A stretch of DNA of 64,000 bases from Corylus avellana (Eukaryota; Streptophyta; Magnoliopsida; Fagales; Betulaceae): assembly GCF_901000735.1 (NCBI RefSeq), contig NC_081550.1, positions 6,202,329-6,266,328 on the forward strand, in the 5' to 3' direction. The translations under genes were made by a program, and so were the position numbers. Positions 7,902-20,806 of this stretch are shown here, one piece after another. Numbering within the stretch: the first letter of the stretch is position 1; each line of letters starts with the position of its first letter. Below the pieces are notes generated by a model. The model worked only from the letters and a program-made list of their open reading frames with translations, had not been told where the DNA came from and searched no databases.

Positions 7902-10900
7902 ATGGAGCCTCCGGTGGCGAGATCGAGGGGTCGGCCCAGAAAACGGCCTAAAGAGGATGAAGACAACGGTCTGGGTTCCGACACCAAGAAACTGGCCGTG
8001 GAGACGAGACCGGTGGCTCTGGTGGGACGGTACGTGCTGAAGGAATTCGGGGGCAGTGGGATTTTTCTCGGGAAAGTTGTACATTACGATCAGGGGTTGT
8101 ATAGGGTCAATTACGAGGACGGCGATAGTGAGGACTTGGAGAGCCGCGAGGTTCGAGGGGTTATGCTGGGCGATAATGATTTTGACGAAGATTTGAGTAG
8201 AAGGAGGGAGAAACTGGATGTATTAGCATTAAAAATTAGGGCAAAAAATAACAGCGCATCTGAGAAGAAAGCGTTGGCCTTGGTAAATGGAGGGGATAAG
8301 ATTGAAACATCTACATTGAGTGAGGTAGAAAATAATGGGGGAGAGGTTGAAGGCGATGCCGATTCATCGAGTGATTTGAGTGATTGTGTGAGAGATAGGG
8401 ATTCGAGGTTTGATGAAGAGACTCCACCTATCCCGCCACCTGAGTTGCCACCTTCTTCGGGAACCATAGGTGTACCGGAGCAGTATGTTTCAAATCTTTT
8501 CTCTGTTTATGGTTTCTTGCGGTCGTTTAGTATCCCTCTGTTTTTGAGCCCGTTTACTTTAGATGATTTAGTGGGATCACTTAATTGTTGTGTTGCAAAC
8601 ACGTTGTTGGATTCCATTCATGTCACATTGATGCGTGCGTTGAGGCGTCATCTGGAAACGCAGTCATCGGATGGCTTGGAGCTTGCCTCAAAATGCTTGA
8701 GGTACGTGTTTTCATTTCTTTATGTCTTCTGTTGATAAAACGAGTATCTTTAACTTTTACATTAATTTACAGTGAAGTTGTTGTGTCAGAATTTTTGCAT
8801 GAATAATGTTTGGTGGAATTAACTACTCATAAGTTTTCCTCTTGTCATGTTTAGTAGTAATTTTTTATTCTGCTATGTTTGGTTGCTAAGAAAGGTGGGA
8901 ATAGATTAGGATTTTCAACATCTGGGGTTTTACAAAACTATGTTACATACTTAACTGTGCCTGATGCATCTATTTCATTCAATTGGGTAGTGCATTTTGT
9001 TCTTTTAAATCTAGAAGCACTGATCTCGTTAGGTAATAATGCATATGTTATTCTCTCTGTTGGCAAGCAATTGAACAGGTGGATTTTTTATTGATCTGTT
9101 TGTTAAAATCAGTGTTGGGATTGGGGTTTCCATTCCTCGAATATCTTAAGTGATTTTGTGAGATGTCCTTTATTTCTCTTCCCACAACTTCCTATTATAT
9201 TACTTATATTATGAGATATGTTATGACATATAAATATGGTTTGCAATATCATTATATATATATCTATATTTTTATAGTAAAACTACATTTGAAAGATGCT
9301 TTTATTGCCAATTTCCACTGTTATTAATTCAGTTCTGTTCCTTTTTTTTTTTCAGGAGCATTGACTGGGGCTTGCTTGATACATTGACTTGGCCTGTTTA
9401 CTTGGTCTGCTATTTTACAGTCATGGGATACACAAAGGGACCTGAGTGGAAAGGATTTTTTTATGAGGTTTTGGTCAGGGAGTATTATTCCTTACCTGCA
9501 GGTAAGAAGTTAATGATTTTGCAAATCCTGTGTGATGATGTCTTAGAGTCTGCTGAGATAAGAGTTGAGATTGACATGCGTGAAGAATCAGAAGTTGGAT
9601 TAGATTGTGATACAGAAGCAACCCATCCGCCTGAAAACGGGCCTAGAAGAGTCCACCCCAGATATTCCAAAACTTCTGCTTGCAAGGGCTGGGAAGCTAT
9701 GGAGATTATTGCAGAAACCCACCAGATGAAGTCACTTGGTAACTCAAATTCTTGGGGTTTCAAAGGTACTAAACAGGATTTGGATGCTGCTGATGTTGAT
9801 GTGGATCGAAATGGTGATGAGTGCCGGCTTTGTGGCATGGATGGGACCTTGCTTTGCTGTGATGGGTGCCCATCAGCATACCACTCAAGGTGTATCGGCG
9901 TGATGAAAATGTTTATACCAGAAGGGCCATGGTACTGTCCAGAGTGCACTATTAATAAGATTGGGCCAACTATTGCAATGGGAACATCACTTAAAGGTGC
10001 AGAAATATTTGGCATAGATTCATATGAGCGGATCTTCTTGGCTACTTGCAACCACTTACTGGTGTATGTCTTCAACGTCTTTGTTTTAGCCCCATTCCTT
10101 ATTGTTAATCACATTATACTGAATGTTTGATAAGCCTATTTGTTTGTAGGGGACTCATTATTGTTGTCTAGCTTTGTGAACCACTTGGTTTTTGAACTTT
10201 AGTCCTTGACTGCTCAACTTATCTCAGACTTTTTCTTTAATCCTGTCTTTATGTGTTGCTTTAATTTTCTCCTTATTTTTTGTAATATTTTTAACCCATT
10301 TGTTGGCTTACAATTTTAATAATTGCAGGCTTAAGGCATCTATAGCCACAGAACCGTGTTTCAGATATTACAATCAGAATGACATTATAAAAGTCCTGCA
10401 AGTTCTTTGTTCATCTGTGCAACATACAGCTTTATACTTGGGGTTGTGTAAGGCAATTTTACAATATTGGTCCATCTCAGAAAGTGTCTTATCGCTTCCA
10501 GTGATGAATGAAATGCATATAAACTTAGCAAAAATAAAGGATGATGCAAACTTTTCTACTCTATCGTTGCCTCCTGCCAAGGAAGACCAAAAAGTACATG
10601 ATATGCTTGAGGCTAAGAACTATGTGTATAATGAAAATCGAAGCAGCGTAGATAATGTGGCTGTATCATGTCTGCAGACCTCGTTGGATAGGACTACTCA
10701 GACTGACCTTCCTGAGCCTTGTAGCAGTAGTGACACAAGACAGCGAGAATGCACACTTACGGATATGAAGTTCACTGAGAGGATTAAAATGGACTCAGTC
10801 ATTGGTTCAGTTAGACAGCAAGCTGATCTGTCTGACTTAACACACCAAAGTATGGTTGACAGATCAGGTGCGGTGGACCTTACTACATGCACCTTCAGAA

Positions 10901-13900
10901 ACAGCAATGGCAATTACAGTGGGCATATGAATGGTATTTGTTTTCCTGTGAATTTGGCCTCTCAAAGAAAAGAAGGTAATCGAGCAGGTTTTGGAAAGTG
11001 CGACGGCGATTCAGTTGATGATTTTTTATACTTGGGGTCTTTCCATAAACCTCTGGCTTATATAAATAACTATATGCATGGTGAGTTTGCTGCATCTGCT
11101 GCTGCTAGACTGGCTGGTCTTTCATCAGAGGAAATTCAGGTTTCAGACGCACATGCTTCAGAAAATTCTAGGAAAGTTGCTTCTTCCAACAATTTGTTGC
11201 AAGCAAAAGCCTTTTCATTAACAGCCTCACGTTTCTTCTGGCCAAGTTCTGAAAAGAAGCTTGTGGAGGTCCCAAGGGAAAGGTGTGGTTGGTGTCTTTC
11301 TTGTAAGGCCCCTGTTTCAAGCAAGAGGGGATGCATGTTAAACCATGCTTGCCTGTGCGCCACAAAAGGTGCTATGAAGATCTTTGCCAGCCTTCGTCCC
11401 ATTAAGAGTGGAGAAGGGAGTCTTGTTAGCATTGCAACATACATTTTGTATATGGAGGAAAGTTTACGTGGTCTGATAGTTGGCCCCTTTCAGAGTGCTA
11501 GTTACAGAAAGCAATGGCGTAAACGAGTTGAACTGGCTTCGACTTGTGGGGCATTAAAAGCTCTATTACTTGAAGTAAGTTCTTCTATTTCCTGGTCTAC
11601 TTCATTATTTGGTGTATATTCTAGTTGGCCTATATCTTTTTTTCCCCTAACTTTTTATTGCTGGTTTTTGAAGGAAAATGTCTGTTTACTTGATTTTCAT
11701 CTTAAGTGTCCATAATGGTTCTATCGCAATTGATATATAGAATTAGGGGCTAGGGAGCTCAGATAATATGTTTGAGGGGACCAATATAGTTTAGTGTTTG
11801 CTTCATAATTCAGAATTTTCTTTCCCGACTCTAATTGTCATTCATGTGTAAGAATGTAATAAGAACATCTTGGGGACCTGTGTATATATTTTGGAGGCCG
11901 ACTGCATCAGGTTTATGGTGAATTTGTTCTGTCCAACCGTCTACATGCTTTAAAATTACTTAAATTCCACAATTGTGTCATGCAAGCTGATTTTCAAAAC
12001 GATCTGCTTGATTGTATTCTGAAAATAACCATTTAAAATTAGAAGATGCTTACAATTTTTTGTAGCTCCTTTACCCACTGCCATGAATATGCAAAAGAAG
12101 CACCATCGATTAGTTTTGTAGTACCAACTTTCATGGAGCTCAATGTCTTGCTTGTTGGTTTTGAGCCCAAGCACTTACGGGATTTGGCTAAGTGTGCGGG
12201 AAGTATGCAGAAGACCTTAAACCACTGAGGAGCTAGCAAGTGCTAAGACTTGAAGTACCAGAAATCTACAAGTTTAAGAAAGTGGAAATGAAAACAATTC
12301 TTGTTGAGCAGCCAAAACCCTTCTAAAACATCCTATTTTATGATGTGAAAAGCCTGTTCAGTCTATTGATTTCCTTTAAAAGCTCAGCTGTTCCTCTCCT
12401 GCCAGAATATCAGCATAATGTTGCTGTTTCCCGAGCCAGGCTTCATTTAGCTCCAAAATTCCCATGCCAGCTCACTTCACCTTCTTCATTGCGGATGAAA
12501 GCCTTCGGTGCACTACAAGTAAAGTGAAAACTAAAGCCGGTGCACTGTGATAAGCTCGATCCCTTACCAATTACCAATGTTCTATCAAGATAAGTTTATT
12601 TGTCACTATTAGAATAAAGGGATATTTTTAGCAGGACTATGCTAATTTGTTCATAAATCTAGGCTATTGGTCTTAAGGACTTCTGGCCTATTAGTCTTGT
12701 GAGTGGAGTTTATAAGATTATTGCCAAAGTTCTTGCCAATAGATTCATAAGGGTTGTGGAGAAGATTATTTCGAAGCTCCAGAATGCTTTTGTTCAAGGT
12801 AGGCAAATCCTTGATTTCGTTCTCATTGCAAGCGATTGTCTGGATGGTAGAATTAGTTTTGGTGAGCCATGGGTGATTTGCAAATTGGATGTTAAGAAGA
12901 CTTATGATCATGTCAATTGGGATTTCTTACTTTACTTGCTAAGGAGGTATGGTTTCGAGGAGTAATGCTGCTCTTGGATAGCATATTGTATTCCTTCGGT
13001 GTGCTTTTTTGTTTTGGTCAATGGCAACCATTTGGTTTCTTCAGTAGCTCTTGTGATTTGAGACAAGGAAATCCTTTATGAGTTTTCTCTTTGTTATTGG
13101 TATGGAGGCCTTAAGTAGAATGCTTTCTACAACTGCTAATGGGAGTTCTCTCTCATGCTTTTTGGTGGGGCCTAGGCATTCGGGTTTGGTCAACATTTCA
13201 CATTTGCAAAACTTTGGGATACTGTGAGTGAAGCCTGGCCACCTTTACTATCTGCGTGCTTCATTTTTATTGTTTGAAGTTGTCTCCAGCTTGAAGATTA
13301 ACTAGGCCAAGTTGGAATTGGTTCGTGTGGGTAATGTTGAAAATCTTCAAGTCGGAGACAGCTTCAAACCATAAAAATGAAGCACGCAGATTGCAAAGGT
13401 GGCTAGGCTTTGCTCCACAGCATGAGTTGACTAGCATTATGAGCTGTGGGGTTTCTTCTTTGCCTTAGAAATATTTTGGTCTTTCGTTGGGGGCATCCTA
13501 TAAGCCCATATTTATTTGGGATGGTGTCATTGAAAGGATAGAACTATGGTTGGCTAGTTGGAAAATGATGTACTTGTCCAAGGGTGGTAGGGTTACCTGT
13601 TTAAAGAGCACAATCTCCAATTAACATACGAATTTCATGTCCCTCTTTCCTATTCTTGCAGGTGTTGCAAACTATATAGAGAGGCTTCATCAAGACTTCT
13701 TATGGGGTGGGTTAGACAAAGAGTTCAAATTTCACTTGGTAACTTGATCTAAGGTGTGTTCTCTGTCAATGAGTGAGGGTTGGGGGTTCGAAACTTATTA
13801 AAGTTCAATCGTGCTCTCTTGGGAAAATGACTATGGTGCTAATGAGCCTCTCTAGTTGTATGGGGTGGGGTATGTAAGATTATCAGGAAGGGTCGAGGGA

Positions 13901-16900
13901 TGTTCTCAAGTTATATTGGGTTTGAGGTGGGGAATGATGCCAATGTTAGATTTTGGCATGATCTGTGGTGTGAAGACAACGCCCTAAAGGATGCATTCCC
14001 TGATTTATATGGTATTGCTTACGCAAAAGATGCTTCCGTAGTAGTTCACTTGGAGTTTTTTGTGTCTCCAATAAGTGGAACATAAACTTTGCTAGAGTGG
14101 CTCATGATTGGGAGGTTTATGTCTTTGCCTCGTTCTTCAACTTAGGGTATTCAATGAGAGTGAAACAGGGTAGTGGAGATAAGATTTGTTGGTCCCCCTC
14201 CTAGAAAGGATTGTTATTGTTAGCTCTTTATACAATGTCATGGCTTGTAATAATGGCACTCCTTTCCCATGGAAGAGTGTTTGGTGAACTAAGGTCCTTT
14301 TGAGGGCGGCCTTTTTTGCTTGGTCATCGGTTGTAGAGAAGATCCTTACCATGGATAACCTTAGGAAGCGACATGTCATTGTGGTCAATAGGTGTTGAAT
14401 GTGCAAGAAGAATGAGGAGTTTGTGGACCATCTTTTCCTCCATTGTGAGGTTGCTTGTGCATTATGAAATTCTTTTTTAGTCGTTTTGGGTTGTCTTGGG
14501 TGGTGCCTAGATGAGTAGTTGACTTGTATATGTGTTGGTGGACTGGTGGTAGCACTCAGAGGAGTTGTTGGCTCTTGCCTCTTGTGGTGTCTTTGGAAGG
14601 AAAGGAATGCTCTAAATTTTGAAGACATCAAGAGGACATTGGTAGAGCTTGAGTCCTTTTATACTCTTTATATTTGGACAATTGCGTTTGTAGCTCCTTT
14701 GGTGCTTAATTTTTATGATTTTGTTGTTCTTTTTTCTCCTTCTAGCTAGGTGAAGTGTACTTGAGTTTCTACTTTTTGCTTTTAATGATATTATGATTAC
14801 TTATAAAATAAAAGTGTTCTCTTCCAACATTTTAATTTGTTTCTCCATCGTGTTTAGGGTTTAGGAAAAATGTTTATTCCTTCTTCACTATCCTTGTTTT
14901 GAATTTTGATTCAAATCTTCGAAGCTTTATATATATCAGTTAGTACTTTTTTATTTTTTGAACTTCTTAAAGTTGTAAAGTTTTCAAAACCGTTTTTAGT
15001 AAACATTTCACAAACTTGAAGTTCGTGCTGGTGTGTTATTACAGTATTGGTGGTGTTCTATTGAAAGTGCCTTTATATCTTCTTCGTGGAGTATTATCTT
15101 TTGTACTTAGGCTAGTGTGACTAGTGTCTCCCTCTCCCCCTACTGTCAGCTACTTAGTACATTAAGTTGCAATTGCCTTTCATGTACTTGCCGTCCCCTT
15201 TTTGTGATGGAACTAATTGTATTTATTTTTGTAACTTGCCCGTAAGAGTATTGGGCAAATGCATGGCATGAAAGTGATCAGGTGCGTGGCTTGGTTTGCA
15301 TCATAATCTGAACACTAGTTTGTAAAGATCCTGCTAAGCTTCTAACGCTTGTAGCCAAATTTGAGTGCCACTAAAGGATGACTTTGTGAGTTTCAGCAGT
15401 AATCAGATGGGCTTTCAGTATTCAAGTTGAATAATTGTTGCTTGCTGCTACATATGCATGTAAATTATTTTTATTTATATATTTATTCTTTTAGGCAAAC
15501 ATCACGCAACTGTGCAATTGACCCATGACCTCACCCTCCACCTCTTGTTTATGGGGAGAAATTTCCATATGGTGCAAATTTCTTTAAAGGCATGTTTGTG
15601 CCTGTGGCATCTATAGTTTGGTTGATGGTCTGAGTTTTTCACTTGCAGCTTGAGGAACACATCAACATAATTGCTGTTTCTGGGGACTGGGTTAAGCTGG
15701 TGGATGGCTTGTTAGTTGAATCTTCTGTGATTCAAAGTGCTACATCCACCGTTGGAACAACACAGAAACGGGGATTTAGTGGAAGGCGAAATAGGAAACT
15801 GTCTGCTGCATCTGAAGTGACAGCTGATGGTTGCCATGACCAAGGTTTCTGCTGGTGGCAAGGTGGGAAGCTGTCGAAGCTTATATTCCAGAGAGCAATT
15901 TTGCCCCGCTCAGTAGTCAAAAAAGCAGCTCGTCAATGTAAATAAGACACCCCTAGCTTTTCCCTTCCTGAAAAATAATCCTTGTTGTATTGGTCCTTTT
16001 TCTTTTGCCTTTTTCCGTCAATAAGATTATTATTCACTATATATATATATATATATATATATGTTAGCATTTTTGAATTACAGATTGTTATGAATGTAGG
16101 GGAAAGAAAAATATGTACTAATGGTAATATGGCACATTAGGTGGTTGGAGAAAGATTTCTGGGATTGCTTATGCTGATAGTTCTGAGATTCCTAAAAGAA
16201 GCAGGCAGTTAGTTTGGAGAGCTGCAGTTGAAATGAGTAAGAATGCATCACAGCTTGCACTTCAGGTTTGTTCTTGTTTTCCTATATTTTGTTGCAACCC
16301 CCCTTTTTTTTCCCCTCTCTATTGTTAGCAAATTTTGTAGGTGTTATCATGTTGAAATATCTTTTTAAGTTTGTATTGGAATTTGCATCAGGTCAGATAC
16401 TTAGACTTTCGATTGAGATGGAGTGATCTTCTTCGTCCTGACCAGAACCTTCAGGATGCAAAAGTCCTAGATTCAGAAGCTTCTACTTTTCGAAATGCTG
16501 TCATTTGTGATAAAAAGATTGTTGAAAACAAGATTAGATATGCGGTTGCTTTTGGGAACCAAAAGCATTTTCCTTCACGTGTCATGAAGAATATCATTGA
16601 AATAGAGCGAAGTGAAGATGGAAATGACAAGTATTGGTTTTCTGAATCTCGCATTCCTTTGTATTTGATCAAAGAGTATGAAGAAAATGTTGACAAAGTA
16701 CACTTGGCATCTTTTGAGGAGCCCTCGAATGTCTCATTCAAGTTACAAAGGAGGAGGTTGAGAGCTTCCCATAGAGATATATTTTTCTATCTTACTTGCA
16801 AGAGAGACAAATTGGACGTGTGCTCTTGTTCCTCATGTCAGCTGGATGTTTTAATTGGGTAATTATTTTATAATGTTCTATTCTTTTTTCCTTTTTAGTT

Positions 16901-19132
16901 CTCTACAGCCTACAGAAACTTGGTCCAAGCTCATTAATCTTTTCCTTGGTGTGATCTTCAGGAATGCGGTCAAGTGCAGTACATGCCAAGGTGCATTAAC
17001 CCAGCCTGAATTTTTTCCTTATATTCAGAATATTTTATTTTGAATTACTAAAATGACCTAACATGTTTTTTTTTTTTTTTACTCTCTTTTCTTTTGGATG
17101 CCTTATAATACCCACTTCTAATTTGTGCTGATGTCTATATGAAGAAACATATACTTATATATACATATATACATACATGTGTGTGTGTGTGTGTGTGTGT
17201 ATCGTGTATCAAGTTCTAGTGATGTGTAACATTGAGGAGCAATATCTACATGCAGATGGACAATTAGTAAAACTGTAGTGTATTTTCATTCAAGTAGAAC
17301 TTGTAAATTGTCATATAAATTCTTGTGGATTTGTGTGTGAAAGTATTCTTTTGAATCTAGTAGGATATAATGTAGTTCTCTCCACAGTTTACGAGTGTTT
17401 CCGCCAAATATTTCTAGAATACTTCTGGATTTCACTGTCATCTTTCATGTTGTTTTAGATCTTGCAAAGTTGTATTCTATGAAATTTCTGGACCTGGACC
17501 AATAAATCGTATTTAATATTTATGCCATATTGTGGTCAGGTTATTGTCATGAAGGCTGTACCCTACTGTCAACAATTTCCATGAATGATGATGTTGAGTT
17601 CTTGATTACGTGCAAGCGCTGTAACCATGCACAGGCTCTTGCTCAAAAAGAAATCAGTAAAGAATCTCCAACCAGTCCTTTGGCATTGCATGGGCGAGAA
17701 TGTCATAACCTATTGACTGTCCCTAAGGGTGGAAGGCCTCCATGTAATAATCAACCATTAGCATCTGTCAGAAGTCATGATGCTCGTTCTGAGTTGAAAC
17801 AAGCTAGTTCTGATTCTAGTTTGGCAAATAAAAACCGCCGCAGGCTGTGTTCTTGGGGTATTATATGGAAGAAGAAGAACAGTGAAGACACTGGCATTGA
17901 TTTCAGGCTTAAAAACATTATTTTAAAGGGCAGTTTGGGTATCCATCAGTTGGAACCTGTTTGTCACTTGTGCCATAAGCCATATAGGTCTGATCTCATG
18001 TATATTTGCTGTGAAACTTGCAATAGTAAGTTTGCTCTAGATTATATGTTCTGCATTTTTTTTACTGAAAATGCTCTCTCTCTCTCTCTCTGTCTATTTT
18101 TTTGATGCACTGTGTTTGTGGTCATTGGCAGAATGGTACCATGCAGAAGCTGTTGAACTTCAAGAGTCAAAAATTTTTGATGTAGTGGGCTTCAAGTGTT
18201 GCCGGTGTCGTAGGATAAGGTCACCAGTGTGTCCTTACACGGACCTTAAAGACAAGCTGCCTGAGGGTAGGAAGACACGTACAAAGGATACAAAGCAAGA
18301 ACATATTCCGGTGGACTCTGATTTTGGAATGATTTCTGAATTTAGAGAGTATGAAGCTGCCACAGTGTTTCACATGGAGGAAGTTTCTAATCAAGAATCT
18401 ACAGTGTGCGAACCTGCGACTCCAGTGTTTCCCATGGGGCAAGCTTTAGAACCTTCAGATTGTGAACCTGGTACTCAATTTCCCATGAAGGAAGTGTCAA
18501 AACAAGAAAATGATCCTCTTCTTTTCCCTCTTACCAAAGTTGAGCTAATTACAGAGCATAATTCTGAACTGGATATTGAACAGAATACTGCTTCTGGGCC
18601 ATGGCCACAGAAACTTCCAATCAGAAGGCATGTGAAGCGTGAAGGGGATGTAGATGGTGTATCTGAGAGCAATCTTTATCATGCTGAATTTTCACCACAC
18701 CTTGAAACAAACTTCTTCCTGGAACCTACAGAGAAAGCATCACCTCCTCAGGCAGAGTGGGATGTTCAAAGCGAGATGATGTTAGACTATGAAGGTTTTA
18801 ATTATGAAGATATGGAATTTGAACCCCAGACTTACTTCACTGTTACTGAGTTGCTGGCATCTGATGATGTTGGTCCATTCAGCGGGGTTGATGATCCATC
18901 TGGGGATTGGTCAGGATGCTTGGATACTTCTAATGACCAACTAGAACCTGCAAATTCTGTAAAGCCTACCGTTAACATGATACATTGTCAGAGGTGTTCA
19001 CAGACAGAACCAGCTGCTGATCTTTCTTGCTATATTTGTGGGTTAAAGATACACAGAAACTGTTCACCTTGGGATGAGTCATCAATGGAGGCAGAGAGTT
19101 GGAGTTGTGGTGATTGCCGTGAGTGGCGGTAG
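7902..19132 (+). CDS. DDT and PHD-finger chromatin protein, PTM-like
   Basis: Nine exons: 7902-8701, 9356-10063, 10329-11574, 15649-15937, 16141-16265, 16392-16858, 16962-16990, 17540-18025, 18132-19132. All junctions are GT-AG and phases agree; the total is 5151 nt, 1716 residues. In order: an AT-hook-like RGRPRKRPK (residues 9-17), a Tudor/Agenet-like segment (41-88), a DDT domain (about 195-255), a PHD finger [16 protein letters not shown]... (423-463), and three more Cys-rich PHD-type fingers near 1198-1240, 1362-1406 and 1668-1713. This order and length match plant PTM (At5g35210) and its paralogue At5g22760, nuclear histone-reading regulators. PTM is also reported at the chloroplast envelope through C-terminal membrane segments, which I do not see here, so the At5g22760 type is more likely. 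Exon 7 is a 29-nt microexon and intron 3 (4.1 kb) carries a LINE. Confidence 0.92.
12660..14812 (+). mobile_element. 5'-truncated, degenerate LINE (L1-type) in intron 3 of the PTM-like gene
   Basis: Reverse-transcriptase sequence begins [20 protein letters not shown] and continues through [20 protein letters not shown] and [18 protein letters not shown], typical of plant L1-type elements. Stops and frameshifts break it afterwards. Zinc-finger reverse-transcriptase tail sequence ([22 protein letters not shown]) appears near 13930. The 3' end has the tail TTAATGATATTATGATTACT then TATAAAATAAAA. It lies in the same orientation as the host gene, with flanking splice sites intact. Confidence 0.85.
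13233..13408. repeat. Inverted repeat of about 67 bp inside the LINE
   Basis: Left arm 13233-13299 (GCCTGGCCACCTTTACTATC...CTTGAAGATT) is mirrored with few mismatches by right arm 13342-13408 (AATCTTCAAGTCGGAGACAG...GGTGGCTAGGC), with a loop of about 42 bases. One arm reads like the normal LINE sequence at this place; the other looks like an inverted extra copy. Confidence 0.8.
16039..16062. repeat. (AT)n microsatellite in PTM-like intron 4
   Basis: Uninterrupted AT dinucleotides between exons 4 and 5. Confidence 0.9.
17161..17202. repeat. (AT)/(GT)n compound microsatellite in PTM-like intron 7
   Basis: ATACATATATACATACATG followed by about eleven GT repeats. Confidence 0.9.
18074..18094. 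repeat. (CT)n microsatellite in PTM-like intron 8
   Basis: About nine CT repeats, 35-55 bases before the acceptor of exon 9. It forms part of the intron's pyrimidine-rich stretch. Confidence 0.85.
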
Positions 19133-20806
19133 CTGATCTAGTTGGCCTCTTGAGGTTTTGGGTATTTGTTTCCTCGTAGTGACTTTCCAAGGGAGATCTT
19201 TTAGGTGAGATGGTCGAATACCGAACCGCATTTGACAATTCATCAATGGGAAAGATCAGAACGGGAAAGTTCATTCTCCTTTCTGTTGAACTAGAGAAAT
19301 TCTTGTAAATGCTAGGATTGATGTTTCAAAGGCCAGCCGGGGGTTGATGAGATGGTTGCTGCTCCCTGATAAAAGTGCTCTTCTTTTTTTTTATCTGACG
19401 GATTCAGTTTTTCTCGTTGGGAAGGTTGGAAAAATGGCATTTTGTATGGTAGATCGGCGGCTTTGATTTGAAGGGAGGAGGGTCGCAAAATTATCATATG
19501 AAATGGATAATTTGTTACCAAATCAGATATAGGGAATGCCGTGAATTAACAAGCCACAGATATTTACACTGATCTTGGAAGATAAGCAGGCTTTTTTTTT
19601 TGTGCTTGTCTCATTGAATTGTTTGTATAAAGTATAGTTCTATCAATTTTTGCAATCAATCGAAGTTGAGAGACTTCACCTCACCTTTGAAGAGCATGTT
19701 TTGGTTTACTTATTAGTTTGAAAGCAACCAACTTCTGGCAATAGGCTTGTAGTGTTATTCGTTGTAAAATGGCATTTCTAGAGCAGTGTGGACGTGGTGT
19801 GCTAAATCCATTGGATGACCAAGGGTGTGATTCACCCATCAAGTCATAGGTAGTAAATATTATTTTACAACCCGTGCTGTTTTAAACAAGAAAAATGCAA
19901 CATATGCTTTTGGACAAATTAATCGATATATAATATGTCAATGGTAATTTTCCGAAAGTAAATGTAGCATTTTTCTTTAAAGAAATGGAGAAAATTTTAA
20001 AGCTCCATTAGTTATTGTTGAATTGGCTGGCTAAGGTAATTCGTGTAATTGACAATTACTCATATTTCTTTCATGTAATGTTACAACTTCACACCATTGA
20101 ATTTCTAAATGTTATTTAATCTTATGCTGTCAGAGGGTGTGAAGCGAATACGATAAAATGAGTGTGGGTATAGATTGATTCTTTTCCTCTGGTAATTAAT
20201 ATGCTGCCTGACGCAGCATTTGGTAGCTCGAGGATTTCTCTCCTCGTAGGTGAGCCATGTTCATCGAGGTCTTATCTCTGTATTTGATCACTTGCAGCAC
20301 AATGACAACAAAACGCAATGAAAAATGGAAAAAAAAAAATCACAACGCCGTTGTATCGTCCAATAAATATGCTCTTATTGAAAATATTACTATATCGATT
20401 AACAAACGAATGCAAACTATTACAACTGGTTCTACTTCATGCAATATCTTACATGGGTCAAATATTATGCTACAGAAACCAATCCAGTGAAACTGGGAAG
20501 GGGAAAAATGATGAATAATAAAGAAAAGAAAAAACCCTCACCCCAAAAGAGAAAAATCTCACCCAAGGCACAATTACATTGTGCAGAAAGAATCTGAAAA
20601 TCCCGACCAACCCCTGGAAATTCCCACTCAAACCACTAAGCCGACTACCAAATTAGCTCACCCCTTTAATTCCGCCAGCCCTTGCATCTTGGTTTCTTTT
20701 TATCCACAATTTTAACTTGAGGGACATATGGGTGGGCCCAGCTGTATAAATCAGGTTTACAAGCGTATAATGAACAAATCCTCACACATCACTCACCTTC
20801 ACTCTG
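19133..20806. other. Convergent intergenic region: 3' UTRs of the PTM-like and alpha-adaptin genes
   Basis: The two genes point at each other across 1.67 kb. The left part, to about 19670, probably holds the PTM-like 3' UTR; the right part, from about 20300, the alpha-adaptin 3' UTR. No gene, RNA or inverted repeat is recognised between them. Exact poly-A sites cannot be read. Confidence 0.6.

Noticed and set aside
8111..8467. Open frame antisense to PTM-like exon 1
   Set aside because: It is the mirror of well-supported coding sequence with domain matches on the plus strand; the antisense product is Ser/Leu-rich with no domain.
9485..10075. 196-residue antisense frame over the first PHD-finger exon
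   Set aside because: Shadow of exon 2, which has splice-consistent frame and a clear PHD finger on the other strand.
13900..14749. Independent host genes in PTM-like intron 3
   Set aside because: These frames are fragments of the degenerate LINE (zinc-finger reverse-transcriptase tail), not separate genes.
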